Source: Candidozyma auris (lineage: Eukaryota; Ascomycota; Pichiomycetes; Serinales; Metschnikowiaceae). Taken from it: 64,000 bases of DNA. The position numbers were made by a program, and so were the translations under genes. The notes beneath the pieces were generated by a model, which saw nothing but the letters and a program-made list of their open reading frames with translations, was not told the origin of the DNA and ran no database searches. The stretch is taken from the NCBI RefSeq assembly GCF_003013715.1, contig NC_072812.1, forward strand, positions 2,604,001 to 2,668,000, given 5' to 3'. Below are positions 20,801-29,119 of the stretch, piece by piece. Position 1 is the first letter of the stretch. Each line of letters starts with the position of its first letter.

Positions 20801-20933
20801 CGAAGGAAAGACTCTTGAAATGGAACAACAGGTGGAGATTCTCAAGCTTGAGAACTCGCTACAAGCTGCACGTAAAAGACTTGCAGAAATCAGAAAATTT
20901 GGTTACAGGGACGATGATGATTCTGACGCCTAA
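17835..20933 (+). CDS. SLA2: Sla2 (End4/HIP1R) endocytic adaptor
   Basis: The product is 1032 aa. Sla2 links plasma membrane, clathrin and actin at endocytic sites. Domains in order: ANTH lipid-binding domain (residues 1 to about 260, with HVRACIVYTWDHKNS and ALIMIHKVLQEGHP); a Gln-rich stretch (about 295-375); a long coiled coil to about 600; and the C-terminal I/LWEQ (THATCH) actin-binding module (about 790-1010, NRWTEGLVSAAKAVAGATN). The start is the ATG at 17835 (MSRAEVDLQISVKKAC), which fits the family; an in-frame ATG 69 bp upstream adds nothing recognisable. Codon 834 is CTG where relatives have a polar residue. Confidence 0.97.
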   Translation: MSRAEVDLQISVKKACNSDEVPPKRKHVRACIVYTWDHKNSRAFWNAVKIQPLQSSEVQLFKALIMIHKVLQEGHPNTLKDAYRNKDFLYSLSTVFSSSSSYGRLINHYDRFLLRKLDFHRNNQGFNGIFEYEEYISLRTVNDPNEGYESILQLMDLQDLINDLQKLIFSTVHQTPNNLCKISALVPLISESYGIYKFLTSMLRAMYQQLGNDEALSALFERFNSQHFYLREFYADCQAIKFLTSLITIPRVPHTPPNLKQQDDSHFHEVSEPLHDSLNALSAQQTSNFKPPLLPQSTDDLNQARLIEQQKLEQQQLQQHQQDLEFQRQQQLQDQIRRQQEFEQQKLEQERSNLHEQQMLRLQQTNAQNSRVTELENDLIVFKNQFDNDQALLQQYDARVKSLETELQSINQTASEQLASKDEQIRNIEEQITNWAKKYEALAKLYSQLRSEHLNLLAKFKKIQQKISSAQESITKKEKFEKELKQKNLELADLIRERDRARMDLDRMRITKDQEIEKLSIQHREFSSKISNSDEESSKKIKTLKEQYEADLSALTELLKEKDAKLAQMGNIHELQEKLKKKDIDLEIVQESLDSALKELSLSSQQEMAPSKLFNLLNIILANSVRRVQDTKYDLGSPMQTGNLNSTPSFLLSILDLCSDTATDFAQIFNDMLAEGLKLDDDDEGTLSLTGVILTSSELVTSLNDVMLNVKGLSKVISPADELLTLKVLDDILTKAEDYFQSLTSDALETLESDEEKIDLVIDLNVRFQHSLKELSAIIEGIQPRYTISSKRKNLEDVVDEEMNLAAKQIDAAMQHLTTLQLHQRENHDMKIHLAIVSAAMLVTEAVTALIKASIESQHEIVAKNKGSQTVREFYKKNNRWTEGLVSAAKAVAGATNVLIETADGVLQNQNSHEQLIVACNEVAASTAQLVAASRVKADNMSETQDKLESTSTKVNSACKSLVSKVQDLLTKNSAGTSSDVDLSKLTPYEGKTLEMEQQVEILKLENSLQAARKRLAEIRKFGYRDDDDSDA

Positions 20934-23081
20934 CTTTTTGTAATATTTTGTACCAGGCTTTACAATACACATCGAAATCTCTCAATGAATTAAGCTGAAT
21001 CGCAACCTGTAAGTTAGGACAAAGGGAAAAGGTTTTACAAAGGAAGCGAAAAGATTTCTAAAAAGGATATCGAATAATAATACTACCACATAACCAGTAA
21101 ATTCACAGTGAACATTACCTACCACAATTCTGCGGCATTCAAAAAAATTCCTTATTCTACCATGTAAAACAATCGAACGACTGGCAACCGTGATTCTTCT
21201 CTCCTGTAAAAAAGAGGAGAGGGAAATTTGTTGACTTCGCAAGCCGGCAGCCTGGGTGCATAATATACTTGACGGTAATTGTTTCTTGTCTTGTTCGCTT
21301 ATGTCAAGCTGGAAACTAATAATGATGCACGGGGTTAATTGAGATCTTATGTCAAGCTAGTGTATATATGGCTGCAGACATTGTGACTCTTCAACTTAAT
21401 GCAAACATCACAAGAGACATAATCTCGAATTCGGCAAAATGCTTACTGCAGTCACTGTTTTTTTTTTTTCGTTACCATAGCTTTGCATGCATGTCTTGAC
21501 AATTCACCAGACAATTGAGGAGTGAGCAATTTAGGCAATTAAACCAGACAACAAATTGAACTCTTCAACGGCTTCAAGTTCAACTTTACAATTTCGATCG
21601 CTTCAATTGTCAAGTACATTTTCGCATGGCCATCGGTGCGTTCCAATTAATCAATGTAACATGAACATACAAAAGTGCCGCACTATCATAGAGGATCGAG
21701 TACTGAAAACTTCTATATAGAGTTATTAGATAAGGGAATAGCTTTTGAGATAAATCGCAACCAATGCCGTTGATAAAGGTGATCGTATACCTAAATGCCT
21801 CAGGAATCAAAGCGACCATTTATGACTAATGATAGCGTAGTACAATATATCTTAACCTAACCACTTGGTCATTTCAATATTATTCAATTAGTCTGCTATT
21901 TCACTTTCATACAATGATGCTGTCCTTAGTGTAGGTAAGAATCGTGACAGTGCTCACAACTTTTCTGATATCGGTCGAGCTCTCCACGCATGATCCAGAA
22001 AGATGATGCTTTCACGTCAAAAAGTAAATGTGTTCCTTCTCAGGTACACACTTGTAATATCCATGCAATCTTCTCAATGCACTTGTATTATTCAATCAAT
22101 CTACTCCATGGGATATCTTCATCAGTCGACTTCCACAACATTGGAAGCAAAGCTTTATCATGAAAATCAACAGATACCTACAAATTAAACTAATGAAATT
22201 ATTTCTACTTCAAGTTCTGAGAAGTACACAACATTAGAATTATTTTGATCAGCCACTGCTCAGGTTGTCCAGGGACTTCACTGGTATCACCTTAAGGCAT
22301 GGTGGTAGGCTCTTTGTACTATATGGTGAAAATTTCGTAGTTTAGAAAATGGTATTCGATGAATGAAGTGCGTAGGGTGAAAAGAGAACAACTCATTAAA
22401 GATTATTCTCCGTGATTCAGCCGCTTTATAGCTTCTGTGAGTTCAGTTCCGGGAGATGTTTGAGGACAAGGCTTATATTAGAGATCTTCCCCGTCTTAGT
22501 TTGGCAGGCCTCGTCATGCAATCCAAAAATGTTTATTCATTTTTTTTTATCTATGTGATTTATTATTTTTATTCAGAAATATTCTCATTTTTATATTTTT
22601 TTGAACTATTCGTCAAATGGTTCGCAGAGTGAGAATTATCTTGTATGGAAACATTTTCTGGTTTTGTTTCGTTTGTATCTGAACGTATGGTATTAGTTCT
22701 GTTGTTCCTTGTATTTTCCTTGGAAAAATCGGTTTAACAGCTCCCAAACTTTGTATCAAGTATTTATGCAATTCCTGGCGGCTGAAGTATATAGAAGTCT
22801 TGACACAATCTTAGATGAAAATTTATTACAGGAAGTATCCACTGGATAATGATGCTAAATGCCACGTATGACGTGAATGTTATGAGATGAAGGTATCGTT
22901 CTACGATCTCTTTGGCAATGTAAGTATTGGTATGTATGGCTAAAACGTCCAAAATATATGTCCAAGTAGTGGATTTTACATCGCAAATTGATCTCTACAA
23001 TTCTTCACGATGCAACTTATGCTGACAATATTACGTGCACTTGGTATTAAGTATCCTTTAGTTGAAAGGTTCTTCTCCCAT
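20934..23081. other. 2.1-kb gene-free gap between convergent SLA2 and RER1
   Basis: Both flanking genes point into this 2148-bp stretch, so neither needs a promoter here. No ORF above 86 codons and no ORF with family similarity is present. I see a TATATA near 21363, a T12 run at 21458-21469, a 13-bp direct repeat (21298-21310 and 21346-21358), a 14-bp bulged inverted repeat (21491-21504 with 21605-21619) and an AT-rich block around 22530-22610. An unrecognised ncRNA gene, a decayed gene or a centromere are all possible; none is proven. Confidence 0.55.
21491..21619. repeat. inverted repeat with 100-bp loop
   Basis: The left arm at 21491-21504 (ATGTCTTGACAATT) pairs with 21605-21619, with one bulged T at 21615. 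The enclosed 100 bp contain two copies of ACCAGACAA (21506-21514, 21543-21551). It could be the closing stem of a structured RNA. Confidence 0.45.
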
Positions 23082-23630
23082 TTATCTTACTTGACGTCCA
23101 TATCTTGCCTTTCCTATGTCGAATGGTAAGTATCTATACTTTATCATATGCTGTATCTGCTTCCTCATAGTCAAGCAAAATAGAATGATAAAATACATAA
23201 CAAGAATGGGCCAAAAGACGGGTATATCGAAAATCGGGAATAAAGAAGCTCCCAAAGATGCAACAGTCGCTCTGGAAGCATTGACCCAGAACTTGAATTC
23301 CGGTAGTCGCCTTATGAAAGGTCGAAACTCGTCCTCGACTTCGTCCCCTCCCTCTTCCAAATTAGATGACCTCAGTTCTTGCTCTAAGGAAGGGTCAAAT
23401 TTTGGAGTGAGGAATGCAAGAAACAAATTCAAAAGATATATTCCCAATGCGTAGCAGATGATATACCAACCATGACTAAATACTATTCTAAGGACGAAAG
23501 CTAGCAAGAGTATGCTGAAACAAATCCAGCGCTCCGTTACATACGGAACACTTCTGTCAAGAAACTCCTGATGTGTGATTTGCACCTTTTTTATGGAGCT
23601 CAAAAGCTGCTGTTGTCCGAGCTCGATCAT
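23082..23630 (-). CDS. RER1: Rer1, ER retention receptor
   Basis: The product is 182 aa. Rer1 is a Golgi membrane protein that returns ER membrane proteins via COPI vesicles. Family blocks are clear: HGWYIICYALGIYLLNLFLAFLTPKFDP, EEFRPFIRRLPEFKFW-type segment, and HMIKYRYLPFDIGKARYG at the C-terminus; four membrane segments lie in two hairpins. I start at the first ATG in the frame (23630, MIELGQQQLL). The frame is open for 14 codons further upstream, but they contain no ATG. The N-terminus is about 8 residues shorter than in S. cerevisiae; I find no branch site that would add an exon. Confidence 0.95.
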   Translation of the reverse strand: MIELGQQQLLSSIKKVQITHQEFLDRSVPYVTERWICFSILLLAFVLRIVFSHGWYIICYALGIYLLNLFLAFLTPKFDPSLEQELRSSNLEEGGDEVEDEFRPFIRRLPEFKFWVNASRATVASLGASLFPIFDIPVFWPILVMYFIILFCLTMRKQIQHMIKYRYLPFDIGKARYGRQVR

Positions 23631-24112
23631 ACTCTCGAAGTTGTGAAGGGACACGTATTGGTCGGGGTTCAAAATGTTTCGTTGCGCAGGAGTTTCTTCG
23701 CAATTTTTCTACTTATCAACCTATGTGCAGAACCTGTCGTTTCATCACGAAATGTCGCATGTTGTAATGATTTGGCAGAACCCGAAGGACCCGTTTTCAG
23801 ACGACGAAATGTAATGTATTGCAACAATGTTTCGAACAGTTATTCCATCTCGTTCTTGAAAAGCCTGACTATTGAAATATATATCATTTGGTCACTGCGA
23901 TTTGGGCATATGCAGTATTATTGTTTATCCTGAGATTTGGTGATCCGTGTTTATGTAAACATTGGCAAGGAGTGGCTTGCATCGTCAACTAAAACACGCT
24001 ATTCCGCGACTTATATATATCTGGACCTTCGTAATCAAATGTTGAGGAAAAATTACAACTATCCTACCTTGCGAAACCTAGTCGCGTCCATTCCTTTGCT
24101 TTACTTGTGAAC
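23631..24112. promoter_or_regulatory. divergent RER1 / secreted-protein promoter region
   Basis: 482 bp between start codons. It contains a TATA box serving the + strand gene. ORFs here are shadows of RER1 or low-complexity reading. Confidence 0.55.
24012..24019 (+). promoter_or_regulatory. TATA box of the secreted-protein gene
   Basis: TATATATA 94 bp upstream of the ATG at 24113, typical of a regulated, strongly expressed yeast gene. Confidence 0.5.
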
Positions 24113-24802
24113 ATGATCTTTCCTATTGTCAAGCTCGTGTCAATCGCTGCTTTAGCTTCAGCTGTGCCTTTCAAGCGTTATGATAACAACACTGATGTGC
24201 AGATTGCTTCTGTTCTGTCAGATGTTGATACTACGATAACGGTTGACAAGTATGTCACCATCACCTTGCCATCTACCACTCTTACTGTTCCGGCCACTGC
24301 GTCTATCGCCAAGGAAGCCTTGGCATCTCAATCTGCCCAAGGGGAGTTGACGGTAACATCCACTATTGTTGAATACACTACGTTGGTTGACCAAGGTACG
24401 TCTTTGACTACTCCAGTGTCCACCAGAACGAGCACCATAACGTCCACTCCAACCACCACTTCCACAATTACTAGCTTCGTGACAATCACTGAAGCCGAGA
24501 AGTCGGATGCTTCGGATGTCTGTGTCCCCAGTACAGTGACGGTCACAGTGACTGAGAAGCCAAATCACTCGACTGATGAAAGTTCTGTCGTAACAAGTAC
24601 TTCTACGTTTGTCTCGTCATACCCTGTCGAAGCAGAGTTCACTTTGAGCGGAAGCACTATCACCGTTACTTCTTTTGTCGATGTAACATCGACGCAAACA
24701 TTCACCACAACAGAGAACAGCAGTTTGCCTCTGGGTGCATCAAATGGAACTTACCAAGTACCTCAAAGAGTGAAGAGATCGTCTTTATATCACTTCTTCT
24801 GA
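24113..24802 (+). CDS. secreted Ser/Thr-rich protein with Kex2 sites
   Basis: The product is 229 aa. I recognise no named family. The N-terminus is a signal peptide (MIFPIVKLVSIAALASAVPF) followed at once by a Lys-Arg (residues 21-22), a Kex2 site. The body is very rich in Thr, Ser and Val (TSTITSTPTTTSTITSF, STVTVTVTEK), like O-mannosylated wall proteins, with four N-glycosylation sequons (NNT, NHS, NSS, NGT) and one Cys. A second Lys-Arg lies near the C-terminus and would release the 7-residue SSLYHFF. There is no hydrophobic GPI-attachment tail. It is probably a secreted or wall-associated glycoprotein; function unknown. The ATG at 24113 is preferred, since the frame upstream has no earlier ATG near it. 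Confidence 0.75.
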   Translation: MIFPIVKLVSIAALASAVPFKRYDNNTDVQIASVLSDVDTTITVDKYVTITLPSTTLTVPATASIAKEALASQSAQGELTVTSTIVEYTTLVDQGTSLTTPVSTRTSTITSTPTTTSTITSFVTITEAEKSDASDVCVPSTVTVTVTEKPNHSTDESSVVTSTSTFVSSYPVEAEFTLSGSTITVTSFVDVTSTQTFTTTENSSLPLGASNGTYQVPQRVKRSSLYHFF

Positions 24803-25460
24803 GATCCTGTGACGGTATTGAGACACCTGTCTTGTTGATCAAAGGGGAGATCTTGTGATCCTTCTTTTATGTTATAGTTTACTAAATTTTTCGTCAATTG
24901 AAAATTTTTTATTTTTATTTTTTTTTAGGGTATTTGAGTACGACACTGTGTAGTCCATAATCCTAATTGTTATTATGACTAACCCAATATCAAGCACACG
25001 TGAATGGCATAATGAAATGAAACCTCAGTCGAGCTTTCACCATAATTCAGGACGATGTTGACTGATACACTTCGGGTATGCAACCCAGTTTCATCAAATC
25101 ATCATTTGTATAACGTTTATAGTAATGAAGGGCCTTGGGGTTGGAAAGCATTCAAGGAGAAAAGCTGTTGAGACCACATACACTGCTCAAATAGTGTAAG
25201 ACATAAAATGTTGTTCATTTGTCCAATTTCTTTAGAATGTGAAACATCCATCAAATGCATTGACAACAATTAAATCGTGGCTATTTTAAGACGGGGCATA
25301 CACTATTGACTTGGTTCATTTTGAAGTCAATATTTTCTTTCAAGGGAGACTCGACTCAAGCATGGCCTTGTGTTTTTATATGCAGGATTTCAACGCGAAA
25401 CTAAACTAAAACTAATCTTCATCCATATTCACTGGCGATTAATAATCAACCTAAGAACCG
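24803..25460. other. intergenic region before TOA1
   Basis: 658 bp holding the 3' region of the secreted-protein gene (T-rich at about 24890-24930) and the TOA1 promoter. I see no ORF, tRNA or repeat of note. Confidence 0.55.
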
Positions 25461-26234
25461 ATGTCTAACTTCGAGGCAATCAAGCTTTATGAAGCTGTTA
25501 TTGAAGAAGTAATTGCGGATTCTCGACAAGACTTCGAAGATTCTGGTATTGATGAAAGCACACTTCAGGATTTAAAAAAGCTTTGGCGGGAGAAGCTAAG
25601 TCAAACCCGAGTTGGAAATTTCTCCTGGAATGAATTCAGCGAACTTGATGATGGCATACAATCCTCTCTTATATCAAACCAAGTGAAGGAGGAGCCCCTC
25701 TCTGTAGCTCAAGATATCGAAATGCCACATATGCCACATTTTGACCCTTCTCAAAGCAATACGAACAACGAGCTTTCGCATCCTACTAGCTCGAACTACA
25801 CAATGGGAATAGAACTACCTACAGTCAAGCAAGAATACACCGAAGAAAATGGCCTTATTCTACCCAAAGTAAATCAGGCTGACGGTCCCATCGAGTTTAC
25901 CATGCATGTAAATCATAATGCGTTGCAATCATTCAAAGGTAAGCTCAATGGACAAGTGGATGGTCCGAATGGGGAGCTAAACGATGATACTGCCGATGCC
26001 GATGAGGGTATATTTAATGACTCTGACGATATCAATTCAGATTTAGACGACGAGCTCGATTCCGAAAGATCTGATGAGGATGACAATGAACAAGAAGGTC
26101 AAATAATGCTATGCTTGTACGACAAAGTGCAAAGGGTAAAGAATAAATGGAAATGTAATTTGAAGGAGGGTATCGCAAATATTGAGGGTAGAGATTTTAT
26201 CTTTCAAAGGGCTACTGGTGAAAGTGAGTGGTGA
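25461..26234 (+). CDS. TOA1: Toa1, TFIIA large subunit
   Basis: The product is 257 aa (S. cerevisiae 286). TFIIA stabilises TBP on the TATA box with Toa2. The conserved N-terminal four-helix part is present (residues 1-55, YEAVIEEVIADSRQDFEDSGID), then a variable linker, an acidic stretch (about 175-215), and the conserved C-terminal beta-barrel part (IMLCLYDKVQRVKNKWKC, ending DFIFQRATGESEW). ATG at 25461. It converges with BEM3, with 85 bp between stops. Confidence 0.96.
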   Translation: MSNFEAIKLYEAVIEEVIADSRQDFEDSGIDESTLQDLKKLWREKLSQTRVGNFSWNEFSELDDGIQSSLISNQVKEEPLSVAQDIEMPHMPHFDPSQSNTNNELSHPTSSNYTMGIELPTVKQEYTEENGLILPKVNQADGPIEFTMHVNHNALQSFKGKLNGQVDGPNGELNDDTADADEGIFNDSDDINSDLDDELDSERSDEDDNEQEGQIMLCLYDKVQRVKNKWKCNLKEGIANIEGRDFIFQRATGESEW

Positions 26235-26319
26235 ATTACATGTGATTCTCTTAGCTAGTGAATGCTCATGGTGTGAAATGGAATGAGTGATTATCTTCGA
26301 AATCATATTATATATTTCG

Positions 26320-28977
26320 CTAAAAGGTCGGAATTTGTAGATCTAAAATTTCTCTTGCTTCATCATCAATGGGGGCTCCTCTCAAGAATATGCATTCAAA
26401 GTCGGTGATGCAAAGGCTCAAAATGTTTAAGGATATTCGAAGGGTTGGGACAAATACAATGCAAACATTCTTGAGACTCATCAAATTAGTTGATGATTGT
26501 GATACCACATCATGTAGTAGTCCGAAAACTGTGCAGCAAAAGTCAAAGTGAACCCTCTTCACCTTGTTCACGTCATTGACAAAATCTCGAATTTTCAAAA
26601 CAAGCTCAGATTTTGGTTTATGCTCCTCAAAGTAGGAGACCATTCGTTGCAATTCGTTGTAGGCGAGGTCCCCAAATATGCTATAAGGTAGCTCTCTCAA
26701 AAAAGTTTTGAATAGTCCTGCCACGGTATGGATGTCTGGCTTAAGCGGGTGATCAAACAAGATGATGTCGTGCTCTCTGTTGAACTGATCTTTGAGAGAC
26801 CGGATGGTAGATGCGGATCCGCTTAATCGAAAGATGCCTTCTTCGTATATCGCACCAGTCTTGAATAAAAAATCAAGGCAGCGATAGCAAACGCTGGGTA
26901 TTGTCCGTCCCTTAAGAGTCTTCGATGAGAGTGATACTGCCTCGAACACATCAATTCCAAAAACAGGTTTCATCTGGCCCGAATTGAGATTCATTGACGC
27001 CAAGTGTGTATCAAGATAGCTTTCAGAAGCTAATTCCTCATCGAATGATCCCGCAAGCTCAACATCAGTATCTGTTTGTTGGGCTCGATACCGGAAAGGG
27101 AAGAGACTTCTTTTCCGCAACTTCTTCATCTCCTTGCTATCCTTCGGCAAGTCTTCATCCTTTGGTGCCAAGGCTGACTCATTTTTAGCAGCATGCCTGT
27201 GTTCCGTGAGCTCGTTGTATCTTTTCTGACTCGTATTTGGATCATTATCCGTGTACTCCACCATAGCATTTACCCATTCATCACGCTCCTTATCGGATTC
27301 AGCACAAAAAAAATGCTTCTGAGCAGAGCTGGACATTTTATTTCTCGGACTTTCGAGAATAAGAAAAGCATGTCTATAGCCTTTTTCTTCAGCAATATTG
27401 TCAGTAGATTGACGCCCAATTTGTGATCCTTGGAGACGAATTTGCTCTAGCATAGATCCGCCAGGAAACTCGTACATTTCTAGTGAGGGCCCATCGACTT
27501 GACACCATCGAACCTTCCATGTTGTTCCAAGGCCTTTATATCTTCTTATCAAGAATCCTTCAAGTTTTGCCCCACTTCTGAAATCATCAAGTGGGTTTAT
27601 CAAATCAAGAGAGATAAATCGACAGATTTTGTAGAGAAGCATATGTGGAATATGTGGAAGAAGAAACAAGGCGTCAAAATAGTGCTGAACGGATAACTTC
27701 CTGGCGTCGACTTTTGCTGGGATAGTGGACGAGAAAAGACTCTTGTCTGGTAAAGAAGGCAAGCCGAAATGGCCGAGCACTGGTCTTATTTCGTTGTCAA
27801 ATGAGGAAATCTGCCCGAATGATTTTCCTACTCTCCACATGGCTTTATCTGACTCCCTGTCGACAACCGCTAGTGTGCAATTGAAGTCATCACCCTTCTT
27901 TGAAAAATTATTTAAGGTACTCACTACTTCAATTTTTATTGTCGGGAAGTCTTCTGGTTTAACCAAGAGAGTAACATCGTCTTCCGGAATTGGTGAGCCT
28001 AAAATCTGAAAGCTGGAGCCTTGAGTAGTTTTAGTTGGTTTCGACGAGGGTGATTCCGGAAAGCCCATTAACGCATTCAGTTTAAACTCCGCCAAAGAAT
28101 CATTCACGTCATCTATGTCCATTTGAGGCAGAACACTTGGCTCGTTGGCTTCTTTCTTCGAGGCACGGAAAATGTCACCTGAATGGCCGCCAAGGAGAGA
28201 TCTCTTTTCTTCCGTCGCATTCGGCGTAGATACGCTCTCGCTTGATGAGACTACTTTTGTTGTTCTTTCTTGATTAGTCATTGTATGCGGAAGCCGTATT
28301 CTAGGATTGTAAGCATTCTTACTAGTTCGCAGTACGCTCCTATTGGCCTCCGAGTCATCGATTAACAGATCGTTTGCATTCTCCGATGTTGTTGAAAAGA
28401 CTCTTTGAGAATTATTGGTGCGTTTGGAGGACCCCTGATCAGTTTTAGCTTTCTCTGAACTCTCAAGCAGATTTGCTTGCATGGCTACCGAGGTGTTGGT
28501 TTGGACCACGGTTCCCTCCCTTTCGGGATCGAAGACTGGAGAGGTACTTCTCTTGGCTGCCAAAGATAGCCCGCTCTTGAAATTATGAGATAAAGGAACG
28601 CTCTTAGCGTATGTATCCGGATTAGGTTCACTTTCTGGAATTTCGTTTTTACTTAGCTCCTTGCTGGAGCGTGCCCTCTCGTTTTCCTCGAATTGCTGCC
28701 TCCTACGTGCTGACCTCTGAGGTATGTCATCCTGGGGAGCATACGCCACTGATGCATCCTCAGGGGAACCCTCACCTAGGCAGTGAAGAAGCTCAGATAT
28801 TCTCTTGTCCTTCTTGAAATTCTCAGCTTCGAGTTCTTTGATCTGGCATAACAAAAGCGCAATGAATTCGCTATCGCTCACATTTTCTCTGCTAAAATCA
28901 GGATGCGAAGGAGGTATAGCGCAGTCATATGGTGGCATGTTGATCCTTTCTTTTCTTGAAGGGCTATTTTGTGGCAT
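26320..28977 (-). CDS. BEM3: Bem3-type Rho GTPase-activating protein (PX-PH-RhoGAP)
   Basis: The product is 885 aa. Bem3 stimulates GTP hydrolysis by Cdc42 in polarity control. A long Ser-rich N-terminal region with a short coiled coil near residues 25-60 is followed by a PX domain (about 345-455), a PH domain (about 475-580, GFLIRRYKGLGTTWKVRWCQ) and a RhoGAP domain (about 685-875). The arginine finger lies in EGIFRLSGS; the terminal NVCIVFVPTL motif is intact. I start at the ATG at 28977. Domain order is diagnostic for Bem3; S. cerevisiae Bem3 is longer (1128 aa), mainly in the linker. Confidence 0.95.
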   Translation of the reverse strand: MPQNSPSRKERINMPPYDCAIPPSHPDFSRENVSDSEFIALLLCQIKELEAENFKKDKRISELLHCLGEGSPEDASVAYAPQDDIPQRSARRRQQFEENERARSSKELSKNEIPESEPNPDTYAKSVPLSHNFKSGLSLAAKRSTSPVFDPEREGTVVQTNTSVAMQANLLESSEKAKTDQGSSKRTNNSQRVFSTTSENANDLLIDDSEANRSVLRTSKNAYNPRIRLPHTMTNQERTTKVVSSSESVSTPNATEEKRSLLGGHSGDIFRASKKEANEPSVLPQMDIDDVNDSLAEFKLNALMGFPESPSSKPTKTTQGSSFQILGSPIPEDDVTLLVKPEDFPTIKIEVVSTLNNFSKKGDDFNCTLAVVDRESDKAMWRVGKSFGQISSFDNEIRPVLGHFGLPSLPDKSLFSSTIPAKVDARKLSVQHYFDALFLLPHIPHMLLYKICRFISLDLINPLDDFRSGAKLEGFLIRRYKGLGTTWKVRWCQVDGPSLEMYEFPGGSMLEQIRLQGSQIGRQSTDNIAEEKGYRHAFLILESPRNKMSSSAQKHFFCAESDKERDEWVNAMVEYTDNDPNTSQKRYNELTEHRHAAKNESALAPKDEDLPKDSKEMKKLRKRSLFPFRYRAQQTDTDVELAGSFDEELASESYLDTHLASMNLNSGQMKPVFGIDVFEAVSLSSKTLKGRTIPSVCYRCLDFLFKTGAIYEEGIFRLSGSASTIRSLKDQFNREHDIILFDHPLKPDIHTVAGLFKTFLRELPYSIFGDLAYNELQRMVSYFEEHKPKSELVLKIRDFVNDVNKVKRVHFDFCCTVFGLLHDVVSQSSTNLMSLKNVCIVFVPTLRISLNILSLCITDFECIFLRGAPIDDEAREILDLQIPTF

Positions 28978-29119
28978 CAAAAAACGTCGTTCTTCATGCG
29001 TAAGAGTGACAATTCAAGAGACGAGTCGCGCATGTTTCGTGTTTATGAAGTCTACCCGGAAACCCATGTTTTGGTTGTCAAACGGACATATACATTAATC
29101 TATCGAGTGAATACGGTAA

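Noticed and set aside
21195..21225. CTCTCCT...AGGAGAG hairpin after SLA2 as a terminator
   Set aside because: Yeast Pol II termination does not use such hairpins and the arms are only 7 bp.
21913..21968. ATGATGC followed by CTGA as a C/D snoRNA
   Set aside because: The C box is imperfect, there is no terminal stem, and ATGATGC occurs four times in the gap by chance.
22520..22620. AT-rich block with TGTTTAT as a point centromere (CDEII/CDEIII)
   Set aside because: No CDEI nearby and no CCGAA core of CDEIII; CTG-clade yeasts are not expected to have point centromeres.
21003..22952. Short ORFs of 60-86 codons in the SLA2-RER1 gap
   Set aside because: Composition looks random, no family resemblance, and several start at non-ATG codons.
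17368..23081. Residual MAT homeodomain or HMG-box coding sequence around SLA2
   Set aside because: No WFxN-type or HMG-box motif appears in any short ORF of these intervals.
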